This document shows, piece by piece, positions 7,673-14,509 of a stretch of 26,335 nucleotides of DNA. Below the pieces are notes generated by a model, which worked only from the letters and a program-made list of their open reading frames with translations, was not told the origin of the DNA and searched no databases. The stretch is from Ruminococcus sp. (GTDB taxonomy: Bacteria > Bacillota > Clostridia > Oscillospirales > Ruminococcaceae): the NCBI GenBank assembly GCA_031262625.1, contig JAISHJ010000103.1, positions 1-26,335 of the forward strand, given 5' to 3'. The stretch's first letter is position 1, and each line of letters begins with the position of its first letter. A program made the position numbers and the translations under genes.

Positions 7673-8503
7673 ATGGTAATAATAAAGCGTTTCATAACCG
7701 GAATTTTGATGGGGATAGCAACATGGGTCAGCGTAGGCGGCGGAACTATCGCGATTATTCTTAAAATTTACGATGACCTGTTAAACGCAGTTACACTGAA
7801 TATAAAAAAACTCATGAAAAATATGCCGCTTCTTCTGCCTGTTGTGGGGGGAATGGTTGTCGGAATAGTCATAGCCGCTCTGCTTATCAGCAACCTTCTT
7901 GACGTTTATTTTCCGGTACAGACAAAATTATTCTTCTTCGGAATTGTAGTCGGAAGTATACCTATATTTTACAAAGAGGGTACTAAAACCGAAAGGCTTA
8001 GGGCTTTTGATATTATTCCGTTTATTCTCGGTGCGGCAGCAATAATCCTGCTGTGGCTCTACCAGCTTAAAACCGAAGGCTCTGCACAGACCGAAACGCT
8101 TACGCTTTCACCGATAAATATTGTAAAGCTTGCCGCCGGCGGAATAATAACCGCCGCCGCAATGGTCCTCCCCGGGCTTTCGGGCTCGGCAATGATGCTT
8201 GTGCTCGGTATATATTATATGCTTACCGATGCGATTGCGCACCCCTTTGACAACATCCCGACACTTCTTATCTTCGTAATTTTCTGCCTTGCGGGAATTT
8301 TCATCTCTGCAAAACCGATAGCGTGGCTTTTAGCCAATAAACGCAAAGTCACGTACTGCGTAATCGGAGGATTTGTGATAGGATCACTCCCGTCGCTGTT
8401 CCCGATTGATACTTTTGCTTTTGACTTAGCAGGAATTACTGGAATAGTTATTATGCTCATCGCGTTGCCGCTCCCGACACTTCTTGAAAAAATTGCCGAT
8501 TGA
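7673..8503 (+). CDS. DUF368 membrane protein, PopT-type polyprenyl-phosphate translocase family
   Basis: This 276-residue polytopic membrane protein belongs to DUF368. Members called PopT have been shown to recycle undecaprenyl phosphate across the membrane for cell-wall synthesis. The two half-repeats of the family are visible: GIATWVSVGGGTIAIILKIYDDL (about 15-37) and AMVLPGLSGSAMMLVLGIYYML (about 162-183). The first repeat lacks the usual proline (VSVGGGT rather than PGVSGGT), a small departure. AAGGTGA precedes the ATG. It is transcribed alone, ending at a bidirectional terminator. Substrate is inferred from the family. Confidence 0.88.
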   Translation: MVIIKRFITGILMGIATWVSVGGGTIAIILKIYDDLLNAVTLNIKKLMKNMPLLLPVVGGMVVGIVIAALLISNLLDVYFPVQTKLFFFGIVVGSIPIFYKEGTKTERLRAFDIIPFILGAAAIILLWLYQLKTEGSAQTETLTLSPINIVKLAAGGIITAAAMVLPGLSGSAMMLVLGIYYMLTDAIAHPFDNIPTLLIFVIFCLAGIFISAKPIAWLLANKRKVTYCVIGGFVIGSLPSLFPIDTFAFDLAGITGIVIMLIALPLPTLLEKIAD

Positions 8504-8541
8504 ATAATACTCGTAGGTTCGGCTATTGTAAATTCGCGTTC

Positions 8542-8580
8542 AAAAAATCGTACCCGCTTTTGCGAGTACGATTTTTATTT
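8542..8580. terminator. Bidirectional terminator between the DUF368 and DUF4349 genes
   Basis: AAAATCGTAC and GTACGATTTT form a stem, with CGC/GCG closing around a TTTT loop. T-runs follow on both strands, so it serves the two convergent genes. Confidence 0.9.
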
Positions 8581-8581
8581 A

Positions 8582-9622
8582 TCATTGCGGAGGCTTTTTG
8601 TAGCCGGGATTGTTAGCAGTTTCTGTCGTAGACGTATTATCTGTAGAGGCAGGTATCGGTACGTAAGGTCTTACTGACTTAGCGCGCTCTTTCGCAAGCT
8701 TCCTCGCTTCCGCACGCTCGGGGTATTTCTTATCGAGATGTCTTCTTCTGAGGAAGATGATGATAATTATTACCGCGACAACTGCTATAACCGGTAAGAG
8801 TGTAACTATAATGATAATCAGCCACTGGAAGATAGTAATTATTACGTCTGCGCATTTTTTAATGCCGTTCGACATTATTTTTCCCATGTTTTCGATTGAA
8901 AGTGTTGAGAATTCAACATCTTCAATCTCAATCTCGTTCGGGTCTTGAAGCTGACGGATCTCAATATCGACCTGCGACTCCGAAACACTGCTGTTCCAAT
9001 AGTTAATTAACCCTTGATATGTTTCAATATCAGCGGTTATCTGGTCAATCTCCCTCTGTATCATGATTACGTCTTCGGAAGTATAGGCTTCGTCGAGGTA
9101 CTCATAATATTTTTCAAGGTTGCGCCGCTTATTTTCAAGGCGAATTTCTGTGTCTATATAATCAGCTGTAATGTCTTGGGAAGATATGGTCTTTTGAGTA
9201 ACCTTTCCGCATTCGTCCGCGTAGGCTACAAAAGCGTCTAAATTTTCCGGCGGAAGCTTAAAAACAGCGTTCGCGTAGGCGGAAAAATCGTTCTTTTCAC
9301 TCTGCTCTGTATGTATACTCCCGCCCAGTTCAAAAAGCTTTGCAGTTAGTTTGTTGTAGGTTTCGTCAATGTTCAGTGTTTGAATTGAAAGCTTCGCATT
9401 ACGAATTATTTTTCTTTGTGACTCTGCTTCCTTCGCTTCGGTCAAAGATGCTCCCGAAGCGCTGTCGTACATTGCATCCGGCGCGGCTGCCGGGTAAACT
9501 TCGTTTGAATAATTCAAAGCGGTAGTTTCGGCAGCATATCCGTCATATCCCGAACTTCCGGAACATCCTGCAAAACTAAGTAAGATTACGGATATAATAA
9601 GCGGTATGAAAATTTTCTTCAT
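8582..9622 (-). CDS. DUF4349 lipoprotein with coiled coil and C-terminal membrane helix
   Basis: The 346-residue product has a lipoprotein signal ending LSFAGC (C20), then a low-complexity region, and the DUF4349 domain beginning at RKIIRNAKLSIQT (about 70-295). Inside it is a coiled coil (about 155-210). A membrane helix at about 263-291 is followed by a short basic and Pro/Thr-rich tail, so the protein is held at both ends. The function is not known. Start chosen at 9622: GGAGG is correctly placed and a signal peptide follows; the frame is open up to 9778 but would lose both. A promoter lies at 9662-9690. Confidence 0.88.
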   Translation of the reverse strand: MKKIFIPLIISVILLSFAGCSGSSGYDGYAAETTALNYSNEVYPAAAPDAMYDSASGASLTEAKEAESQRKIIRNAKLSIQTLNIDETYNKLTAKLFELGGSIHTEQSEKNDFSAYANAVFKLPPENLDAFVAYADECGKVTQKTISSQDITADYIDTEIRLENKRRNLEKYYEYLDEAYTSEDVIMIQREIDQITADIETYQGLINYWNSSVSESQVDIEIRQLQDPNEIEIEDVEFSTLSIENMGKIMSNGIKKCADVIITIFQWLIIIIVTLLPVIAVVAVIIIIIFLRRRHLDKKYPERAEARKLAKERAKSVRPYVPIPASTDNTSTTETANNPGYKKPPQ

Positions 9623-9661
9623 TAAAACCTCCGAATAAATAAAAACTTCGGGTACAGTAAT

Positions 9662-9690
9662 ATAATACCATACCCGCAGATTATTTTCAA
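9662..9690 (-). promoter_or_regulatory. SigA-type promoter of the DUF4349 gene with overlapping inverted repeat
   Basis: Minus strand: TTGAAA, 17 bases, TATTAT. The inverted repeat CGGGTA (9649-9654) / TACCCG (9671-9676) straddles the -10 box and the expected transcription start, a position suited to a repressor operator. Confidence 0.7.
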
Positions 9691-9726
9691 GCTTATTATC
9701 AAACTGTAAAGAAATTGTGATTAATT

Positions 9727-11052
9727 TTAACCGATTGCTTTTATAGGACGAAGGCGCTTTTCTGTCGAGATTTTCCATGCCCTTATAAGGAAGAAGCTAA
9801 TCGCACATAGTATCATCGGTAGAAAATAAAGGAGGAAAATCTCCGCTTTCTGTACGGAAACGCTCTGTACGGGAAGTTTCGCATTATATCCTCCGTACGC
9901 AAGCGACCAGCCAAGTGCCGCCGCACCGAATCCCGTTCCGACTTTGTTGCCGAAGGAAGTAGCCGTCGTCGCAAGTCCTTCAATTCTTGTATTAAGTCTC
10001 GGTTCAAGATAGTCCACAATTTCGGAAGCAAGTGTCCACGCCCCGGCAGTATACATTGACATTCCCACTGCGGTAATGAACGTCCCCACAAGTGTTAAGG
10101 CAAGGCTATAAGGATTGAATATCCCGGTAATACGCCCCAAAATTGCTACTACGCACCCCATATACATAACGCGGCGTTTCCCCGCCTTCTCGTAGAGTTT
10201 CGGCGCAACAGCAAGCGCAATTACGGTGGTAACGGAATAAACCAGCGCTAAATACGGGTAGTAGTTAGAGTTTCCCAAAACGTCACGGCAGAAATAAAGC
10301 GGTGCTCCCAGCACAATCGCGCCTATCATTGAGGTGCAAACCGCAAACCCGACTGCGATATAGAAGTATTTTGTGTGCAGAAGTTCTCTTACGCTTGTCT
10401 TAATCTTTATCGGCTTCTGCTTAATTTCCGTCTGCTTCTTATTCTCTTTCGTAAATACTACACAGGCTACCGAAAGCACAAGAGCAAAGAGCGCAAATAC
10501 TACCGCAACAACTCTCCAAGCCGTTTGCGATCCGCTCCCGCCTAAAGCATTAAGAATCGGCACGGTAATTACGGATATGAGCGTTCCCGATACAAATCCG
10601 CATATATTTGCCGCTGCCGAAAGCCCCGCACGCTCCTTTTCATCATTAGCAACAAGCGGAAGCATTGCCCAATACCCCAGACTGAACATGGTATAAAATA
10701 CCGTCGCCATAAGGAAGTACGTTACGCAAATGTAGATGCTCTTTCCCGTTCCCGAAAGGCTCGACGGTACATTAAAGACAAGTACTGTCGTCAAAAGAAG
10801 CGGTATTATCGAAAGTATAAGCCAAGGTCTCGCCTTCCCAAACCTCGTATGCGTCTTCTCTATCAGTATCCCCTGTATTATGTCGGTTGCCCCGTCCGCA
10901 AGCCGCATCACAAGCATCATCGTCCCGATAAACGCCGCCGACACAAACACACTGTCTGTGTAATACTGCGTCAGAAATGACCCCGTGAACGTCCAGATAA
11001 ACTGCGCCCCAGCATTCCCTATCCCATACATCCATTTACGCTTTGTATTCAT
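9727..11052 (-). CDS. GPH-family sugar:cation symporter (MFS)
   Basis: The 441-residue product has about twelve membrane helices and the signature of the glycoside-pentoside-hexuronide symporters (MelB/XylP group): MRLADGATDIIQG (about 49-61) and THTRFGKARPWLI (about 67-79). These import sugars with sodium or protons. The sugar cannot be deduced, and no glycosidase lies nearby. The ATG at 11052 fits the family N-terminus, but no ribosome site precedes it; the leader holds a G-rich hairpin ending 9 bases upstream. The C-terminal end is 104 bases before the DUF4349 start and there is no terminator-like hairpin in between. Confidence 0.92.
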   Translation of the reverse strand: MNTKRKWMYGIGNAGAQFIWTFTGSFLTQYYTDSVFVSAAFIGTMMLVMRLADGATDIIQGILIEKTHTRFGKARPWLILSIIPLLLTTVLVFNVPSSLSGTGKSIYICVTYFLMATVFYTMFSLGYWAMLPLVANDEKERAGLSAAANICGFVSGTLISVITVPILNALGGSGSQTAWRVVAVVFALFALVLSVACVVFTKENKKQTEIKQKPIKIKTSVRELLHTKYFYIAVGFAVCTSMIGAIVLGAPLYFCRDVLGNSNYYPYLALVYSVTTVIALAVAPKLYEKAGKRRVMYMGCVVAILGRITGIFNPYSLALTLVGTFITAVGMSMYTAGAWTLASEIVDYLEPRLNTRIEGLATTATSFGNKVGTGFGAAALGWSLAYGGYNAKLPVQSVSVQKAEIFLLYFLPMILCAISFFLIRAWKISTEKRLRPIKAIG

Positions 11053-11061
11053 TTTGGTACG

Positions 11062-11120
11062 TTGGGGGAGGGGAGGACCGGTGACCCGGCCCTCCCCTCC
11101 CCCAAACCCCCTCCTCTCCC
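11062..11120 (-). promoter_or_regulatory. G-rich 20-bp hairpin overlapping a G-quadruplex motif in the GPH symporter leader
   Basis: 11062-11081 pairs with 11086-11105 across a 4-base loop, broken only by one A-C mismatch (11077/11090). On the minus strand, 11120 to 11090 contains five runs of three or more G separated by 1-6 bases, a full quadruplex motif. The two structures share 11090-11105 and should exclude each other. It ends 9 bases before the symporter ATG. The rest of the 11053-11281 gap is AT-rich and shows no confident promoter. Confidence 0.8.
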
Positions 11121-11125
11121 GGACT

Positions 11126-11147
11126 TTAAAACATTTTCTTGTTTTAA
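11126..11147. repeat. 8-bp inverted repeat upstream of the G-rich hairpin
   Basis: TTAAAACA (11126-11133) and TGTTTTAA (11140-11147) are perfectly complementary around TTTTCT. It could be an operator for the GPH symporter gene or a weak hairpin. Confidence 0.5.
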
Positions 11148-11281
11148 TCTTTACTTTTATTATTATGCTGTCACAATATCGTTTCTATAGTAAATCAATT
11201 GCCTTTTTTGATTTAATGCAAGTCAGATTCTTACTATTTTTTTATATTTTACGTAATATATAAGCACACCTAAACGGCTTT

Positions 11282-11647
11282 TTACGTCTGTTTTGTTTTT
11301 GATTTAAAAATTATTGCTACAAGCAGACCGAAAAGCAGAGCTGCTGATATACCGCCTGCGGCTGCTGTTAAGCCGCCTGTCAGAGCGCCTATCAGTCCTC
11401 GTTCGTCTACAGCTTCTCTTATTCCTCTTGCTAAGTTTGCTCCGAAGCCTGTCAGCGGAACCGATGCACCTGCTCCGGCGAATTCTACGAGAGGTTCATA
11501 CACGCCGAGTGCTCCTAATACTACTCCGGCTACTACGAACGAAACGAGAATTCTTGCCGGAGTAAGCTTAGTGTAGGAAATGAGAAGCTGTCCTATCGCG
11601 CAGAACAGTCCGCCTACTATGAAACATTTTACAAAGTCTAATATCAT
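11282..11647 (-). CDS. spoVAEB: Stage V sporulation protein AE (SpoVAEB)
   Basis: This 121-residue membrane protein is part of the SpoVA channel in the spore inner membrane, which moves Ca-dipicolinate in during sporulation and out at germination. It aligns along its length with Bacillus SpoVAEB: VGGLFCAIGQLL (11-22), TKLTPARILVSFVVAG (26-41), VEFAGAGASVPLTGFG (54-69) and GLIGALTGG (83-91). Length is normal. GGAG lies about 10 bases before the ATG. It follows spoVAD, with a copy of the palindromic repeat in the 87-base gap. SigG control is expected from known biology. Confidence 0.95.
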   Translation of the reverse strand: MILDFVKCFIVGGLFCAIGQLLISYTKLTPARILVSFVVAGVVLGALGVYEPLVEFAGAGASVPLTGFGANLARGIREAVDERGLIGALTGGLTAAAGGISAALLFGLLVAIIFKSKTKQT

Positions 11648-11667
11648 TTTTAGTTTCTCCGTAATTT

Positions 11668-11732
11668 TGAACTTGTATTCAATCGGAAAAGCGTGGCTTT
11701 ATCGGAAAGCTTAACCTATGAATATGAGTTTT
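11668..11732. repeat. Palindromic repeat, short copy (A), between spoVAD and spoVAEB
   Basis: Ends are AACTTGTATTCA (11670-11681) and TGAATATGAGTT (11719-11730), complementary at 10 of 12 positions, the other two being G-U wobbles if read as plus-strand RNA. About 48 bases at its right side match copy B at 22512-22629 (shared core CGGAAAA-GCG...ATCGG...AACCTATGAATA). Relative to B, it lacks about 53 bases after the left arm. Confidence 0.8.
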
Positions 11733-11734
11733 TA

Positions 11735-12760
11735 CTAAACACCGATATGAACGGCATGGCAGATACAGGGAATTGAACTTCCCTGTTGGCTTACCGTTGT
11801 TGACATTAACGCGCCTGTTGCGCAAAAAAGGATATTTTTAAGTTCTCTGATTTTAAGCTTTGGTAAAAAATATGCACAGAGCACAGAAGCCGAACAGCCT
11901 GCGCCCGAGCCGCCTGCATGGACATCCTGAACACTGTCGTCAAATATAAGCTTTCCGCAGTCTTCATGCTGACTCGAAATGTCTATATTATCGGCAGTTA
12001 ACAACTCAAGCAGAAGTTTTGTTCCGATTTTACCCAGATCACCCGTCACAATAGCATCAAAGTCCGAAGGCTTCATTTTCGTATCATGTAAAAATGTCTT
12101 TATGGTATCGGCGGCGGCAGGTGCCATTGCAGCACCCATATTTGAAGCATCTGTAACGCCGTAATCTACAATTTTTCCGGTCGTAACTGCCTTAACGAGA
12201 GGTGCATCTGCGCTGTCGAGGGAAGAATTTTCCGCAGAAATTATAAGCGCACCGGAAGCGGTACAGGTCCATTGTGCAGTAGGCGTTCTTACTCCTCCAT
12301 AATGGAGCGGAAATCGAAACTGCCTTTCAGCTGCTGCAAAATGCGAAGATGTAGAAACAATCAGATTTTGCGAAAGCCCGCTGTCTGTAAGCATTGCACC
12401 GAGCATAAGTCCCTCAGCAACGGTTGAACAGGCACTGTAAATACCTAAATATGGTATATCAAGTCCGTTTATACCGTAGGTGGAACTTACGCATTGATTA
12501 AGGAGGTCGCCCGAAACGATGTAGTCAAGGTTTTGTTCATTAATTCCTGCTTTTTTCACCGCAAGCTTAACCGTTTTGTGGAGGAGTTCTGCCTCACCCT
12601 GTTCCCAAGTCTCCCGCCCAAAATAGGCATCATCGGAACTTTCGTCGAAATATCGCCCGAGCGGACCATTCGACTCTTCCTTGCCGACAATCGAAGCATA
12701 AGCTGTTATCGGAACTCTATGTTCCATCAAAGCCGTTGCTCTTGAAATTTTTCTGCTCAT
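11735..12760 (-). CDS. spoVAD: Stage V sporulation protein AD (SpoVAD)
   Basis: SpoVAD is the soluble, thiolase-fold member of the SpoVA complex and binds dipicolinic acid on the outer face of the spore inner membrane. The 341 residues match Bacillus SpoVAD closely: SGDLLNQC (83-90), GIYSACST (106-113), SSHFAAAERQFRFP (138-151), MGAAMAPAAADTIK (208-221), VTGDLGKIG and AGGSGAGCSA near the C-terminus, and IPCICHAV at the end. The ribosome site (ACGG) is weak. spoVAC, which usually comes directly before it, is absent: the upstream neighbour is divergent mazG. It is likely co-transcribed with spoVAEB. Confidence 0.96.
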   Translation of the reverse strand: MSRKISRATALMEHRVPITAYASIVGKEESNGPLGRYFDESSDDAYFGRETWEQGEAELLHKTVKLAVKKAGINEQNLDYIVSGDLLNQCVSSTYGINGLDIPYLGIYSACSTVAEGLMLGAMLTDSGLSQNLIVSTSSHFAAAERQFRFPLHYGGVRTPTAQWTCTASGALIISAENSSLDSADAPLVKAVTTGKIVDYGVTDASNMGAAMAPAAADTIKTFLHDTKMKPSDFDAIVTGDLGKIGTKLLLELLTADNIDISSQHEDCGKLIFDDSVQDVHAGGSGAGCSASVLCAYFLPKLKIRELKNILFCATGALMSTTVSQQGSSIPCICHAVHIGV

Positions 12761-12796
12761 TAAAAATTACCGTCAATTTCAATATAAATATAGGAT

Positions 12797-12825
12797 TATT
12801 TTAATCGCGAAAATAAAATTTATAC
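12797..12825 (-). promoter_or_regulatory. Candidate SigG/SigF-type promoter of spoVAD
   Basis: Minus strand: GTATA, 14 bases, GATTAAAATA, an imperfect fit to the forespore sigma consensus, 37 bases before spoVAD. The spacer is one or two bases shorter than usual. Confidence 0.35.
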
Positions 12826-12851
12826 AAAATAGAATTTTTTTATAAATTTAC

Positions 12852-12880
12852 TTGACAATTAACTTTATTTTTGCTAATAT
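12852..12880 (+). promoter_or_regulatory. SigA-type promoter of mazG
   Basis: TTGACA (12852-12857), 17 bases and TAATAT (12875-12880), 64 bases before mazG. It could also drive hup, since no terminator separates the two genes. Confidence 0.8.
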
Positions 12881-12944
12881 GTATAAGTGATACAGAATAT
12901 TGCTGTAAATAACTTGCCCTAATATATGAATTTCTGTAATTTTT

Positions 12945-13637
12945 ATGAATTTTGCTTATAAAACACGGTATAATATTGACGATTTAATAGAAATTGTAAA
13001 GCTTCTCCGTTCGCCTGAGGGCTGCCCTTGGGATAAAATTCAGACGCATAAATCTATACGAAATGATTTTATAGAAGAATGTTACGAAGCGATTGAAGCG
13101 ATTGACACAGATAATCCCGAACTTCTGCGTGAGGAACTGGGCGATGTGCTCCTACAGGTTGTATTTCATTCCGGGATAGAAACCGATAAAAACGTTTTCA
13201 GTTTTGATGATGTGGCAAATGACATATGTGTGAAGCTTATTACCCGCCATCCTCATGTCTTCGGCGATGTTACCGCAGATACTCCGGAAGAGGTCCTGAA
13301 AAACTGGGACAGCATAAAAAAACAGGAAAAGAATCAAGAAACGGCGGCAGATACGCTTATAGCGGTTTCAAAGTCACTTCCTGCTCTGATGCGCGCAGAA
13401 AAGGTTATAAAACGTGCGTATCGCGCCGGGTATTCGCGTACGCCTGAAGCGGTACTCGAAAATATCCGTCAAATTCTTGATAATGTAAATCCTGATGACA
13501 TAAAAGACACACAAATCGGTGAAATATTATTAAATATTTGTGAAACTTGCTTTCTTTCAAAAATTTTTCCCGAACAGGTATTGACAGAAGCCACAGAAAG
13601 ATTTATAATAGATTTCGGGAAAAATAATACCAAGTAA
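12945..13637 (+). CDS. mazG: Nucleoside triphosphate pyrophosphohydrolase MazG
   Basis: MazG hydrolyses (d)NTPs to NMP and pyrophosphate and removes non-canonical nucleotides. The 230-residue product has the first MazG fold with LLRSPEGCPWDKIQTHKS (20-37) and the metal-binding EECYE (44-48) and EELGD (63-67) boxes. It then has KNWDSIKKQEK and LPALMRAEKVIKRA, which mark the second, non-identical half. It is shorter than the 263-residue Escherichia coli enzyme; the acidic boxes of the second half seem eroded. The Bacillus counterpart is fused to a methyltransferase domain (YabN), which is absent here. No Shine-Dalgarno sequence precedes the ATG. Confidence 0.94.
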   Translation: MNFAYKTRYNIDDLIEIVKLLRSPEGCPWDKIQTHKSIRNDFIEECYEAIEAIDTDNPELLREELGDVLLQVVFHSGIETDKNVFSFDDVANDICVKLITRHPHVFGDVTADTPEEVLKNWDSIKKQEKNQETAADTLIAVSKSLPALMRAEKVIKRAYRAGYSRTPEAVLENIRQILDNVNPDDIKDTQIGEILLNICETCFLSKIFPEQVLTEATERFIIDFGKNNTK

Positions 13638-13663
13638 TTTTTCATATTTATCCATGGTTTTTG

Positions 13664-13680
13664 AGGACATGGGTTGTCCT
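13664..13680. repeat. Short hairpin between mazG and hup
   Basis: AGGACA and TGTCCT form a perfect 6-bp stem with a TGGGT loop, 38 bases before the hup start. No T-run follows directly, so termination is doubtful; it may be an operator or processing site. Confidence 0.4.
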
Positions 13681-13718
13681 TTAAACATATATAGAAAATA
13701 TCGGAGGTATAAAACACA

Positions 13719-13994
13719 ATGACTAAAGCAGATTTCGTGTCTGCCGTTGCGGCAAAGGGCGGTTTTTCCAAGAAGGATGCAGAAAAGGCAGTTAACGCAT
13801 TCACAGGCGCAGTAAATGATGCACTCATCGCAGGCGAGAGTGTTCAGCTTATCGGTTTCGGTACTTTTGAAGTAAGGGATAAACAAGCTACTACAGCTAT
13901 TAACCCCAAAACAAAAGAAAAGATCAATGTTCCTGCAAAGAAAGTTGCTAAATTCAAAGCAGGTAAAACTCTTTCCGAGTCTGTAAACGGTTAA
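13719..13994 (+). CDS. hup: HU-family nucleoid DNA-binding protein
   Basis: HU bends and compacts DNA as a dimer. The 91-residue product has the complete fold: N-terminal helices (MTKADFVSAVAAKGGFSKKD), the GFGTFEVRDK signature (46-55), a DNA-binding arm with the intercalating proline (INPKTKEKINVPAKK, about 60-74), and the VAKFKAGKTL end. GGAGG lies 10 bases upstream of the ATG. It lies 81 bases after mazG, as in many Clostridia where mazG, hup and the S4 gene are neighbours, and is followed by a strong terminator. Confidence 0.97.
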   Translation: MTKADFVSAVAAKGGFSKKDAEKAVNAFTGAVNDALIAGESVQLIGFGTFEVRDKQATTAINPKTKEKINVPAKKVAKFKAGKTLSESVNG

Positions 13995-14008
13995 GAGCCG
14001 AACATAAT

Positions 14009-14045
14009 AAAACGTGCCGGACTTTTGGTCAGCACGTTTTTTATT
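14009..14045 (+). terminator. Rho-independent terminator of hup
   Basis: AAAACGTGC and GCACGTTTT form the stem, followed by TTTTTTATTTT. It starts 15 bases after the hup stop. Confidence 0.92.
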
Positions 14046-14068
14046 TTGCAAATCGAGTTCCATATTGA

Positions 14069-14185
14069 TGTAATCGTTTTCATACGTGGGATATTTACAA
14101 CGTAAATTCCGTTTAAAATCGCTTGAATTTCGGGAAAAACGTGCTGAAATTCATTGAATATACAGCAAGCATGAAAACGATTACA
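14069..14185. repeat. 117-bp multi-hairpin inverted repeat between hup and rqcP
   Basis: The outer arms TGTAATCGTTTTCAT (14069-14083) and ATGAAAACGATTACA (14171-14185) are perfect complements over 15 bases. Two further hairpins lie inside: ATTTAC/GTAAAT (14093-14107, 3-base loop) and TGAATTTC/GAAATTCA (14124-14153). I see no coding frame with a ribosome site. It begins 6 bases from the rqcP stop. Confidence 0.75.
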
Positions 14186-14191
14186 CGTCTA

Positions 14192-14434
14192 CTATTCAAT
14201 AACTCTATAATTGTCTGCGGCAGTTTCTTTAGTAACTATCTCCGAAACGGCTATAACTTCACAGGCAAAAGGCTTGTTCCCCATTGTAATTTCGATTTTA
14301 TCGCCGATTTTTATTTCGAGAGAAGCTCTCGCTACTTTCCCGTTTACCGTAACTTTTCCGGCATCACAGGCTTCGTTTGCGATTGTACGCCGCTTAATAA
14401 TCCGCGAAACCTTTAAAAATTTATCAAGTCTCAT
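14192..14434 (-). CDS. rqcP: S4-domain RNA-binding protein RqcP (YabO/Hsp15 family)
   Basis: RqcP binds the 50S subunit carrying a stalled peptidyl-tRNA and works with RqcH in adding alanine tails to incomplete proteins. The 80 residues are almost wholly an S4 domain: MRLDKFLKVSRIIKRRTIA (1-19), NEACDAGKVTVNGKVA (20-35) and KIGDKIEI (42-49). Size fits YabO. AAAGGAAG precedes the ATG. In Bacillus and many Clostridia it follows mazG (and hup) in the same direction; here it faces them, which implies a local inversion. Confidence 0.93.
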   Translation of the reverse strand: MRLDKFLKVSRIIKRRTIANEACDAGKVTVNGKVARASLEIKIGDKIEITMGNKPFACEVIAVSEIVTKETAADNYRVIE

Positions 14435-14509
14435 TATTTACTTCCTTTTAAATAGTATTAATATTTAGTCGAAGAGTCATTCCGATATTTTCTGTTAATA
14501 TAGTTATTT

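Noticed and set aside
9623..9778. N-terminal extension of the DUF4349 protein
   Set aside because: It would bury the lipoprotein signal and the promoter, and overlap the GPH symporter gene; GGAGG precedes the Met at 9622.
10985..11263. Plus-strand open frame of about 90 codons across the G-rich hairpin
   Set aside because: Proline-rich translation of the C-tract and AT-rich gap, no ribosome site, and it starts inside the GPH gene.
13557..14063. Minus-strand open frame opposite mazG's end and hup
   Set aside because: Antisense to HU, whose fold and ribosome site are clear; the Cys/Phe-rich composition is typical of a shadow frame.
14123..14468. Plus-strand open frames over the inverted repeat and rqcP
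   Set aside because: They are antisense to the S4 domain and have no ribosome site.
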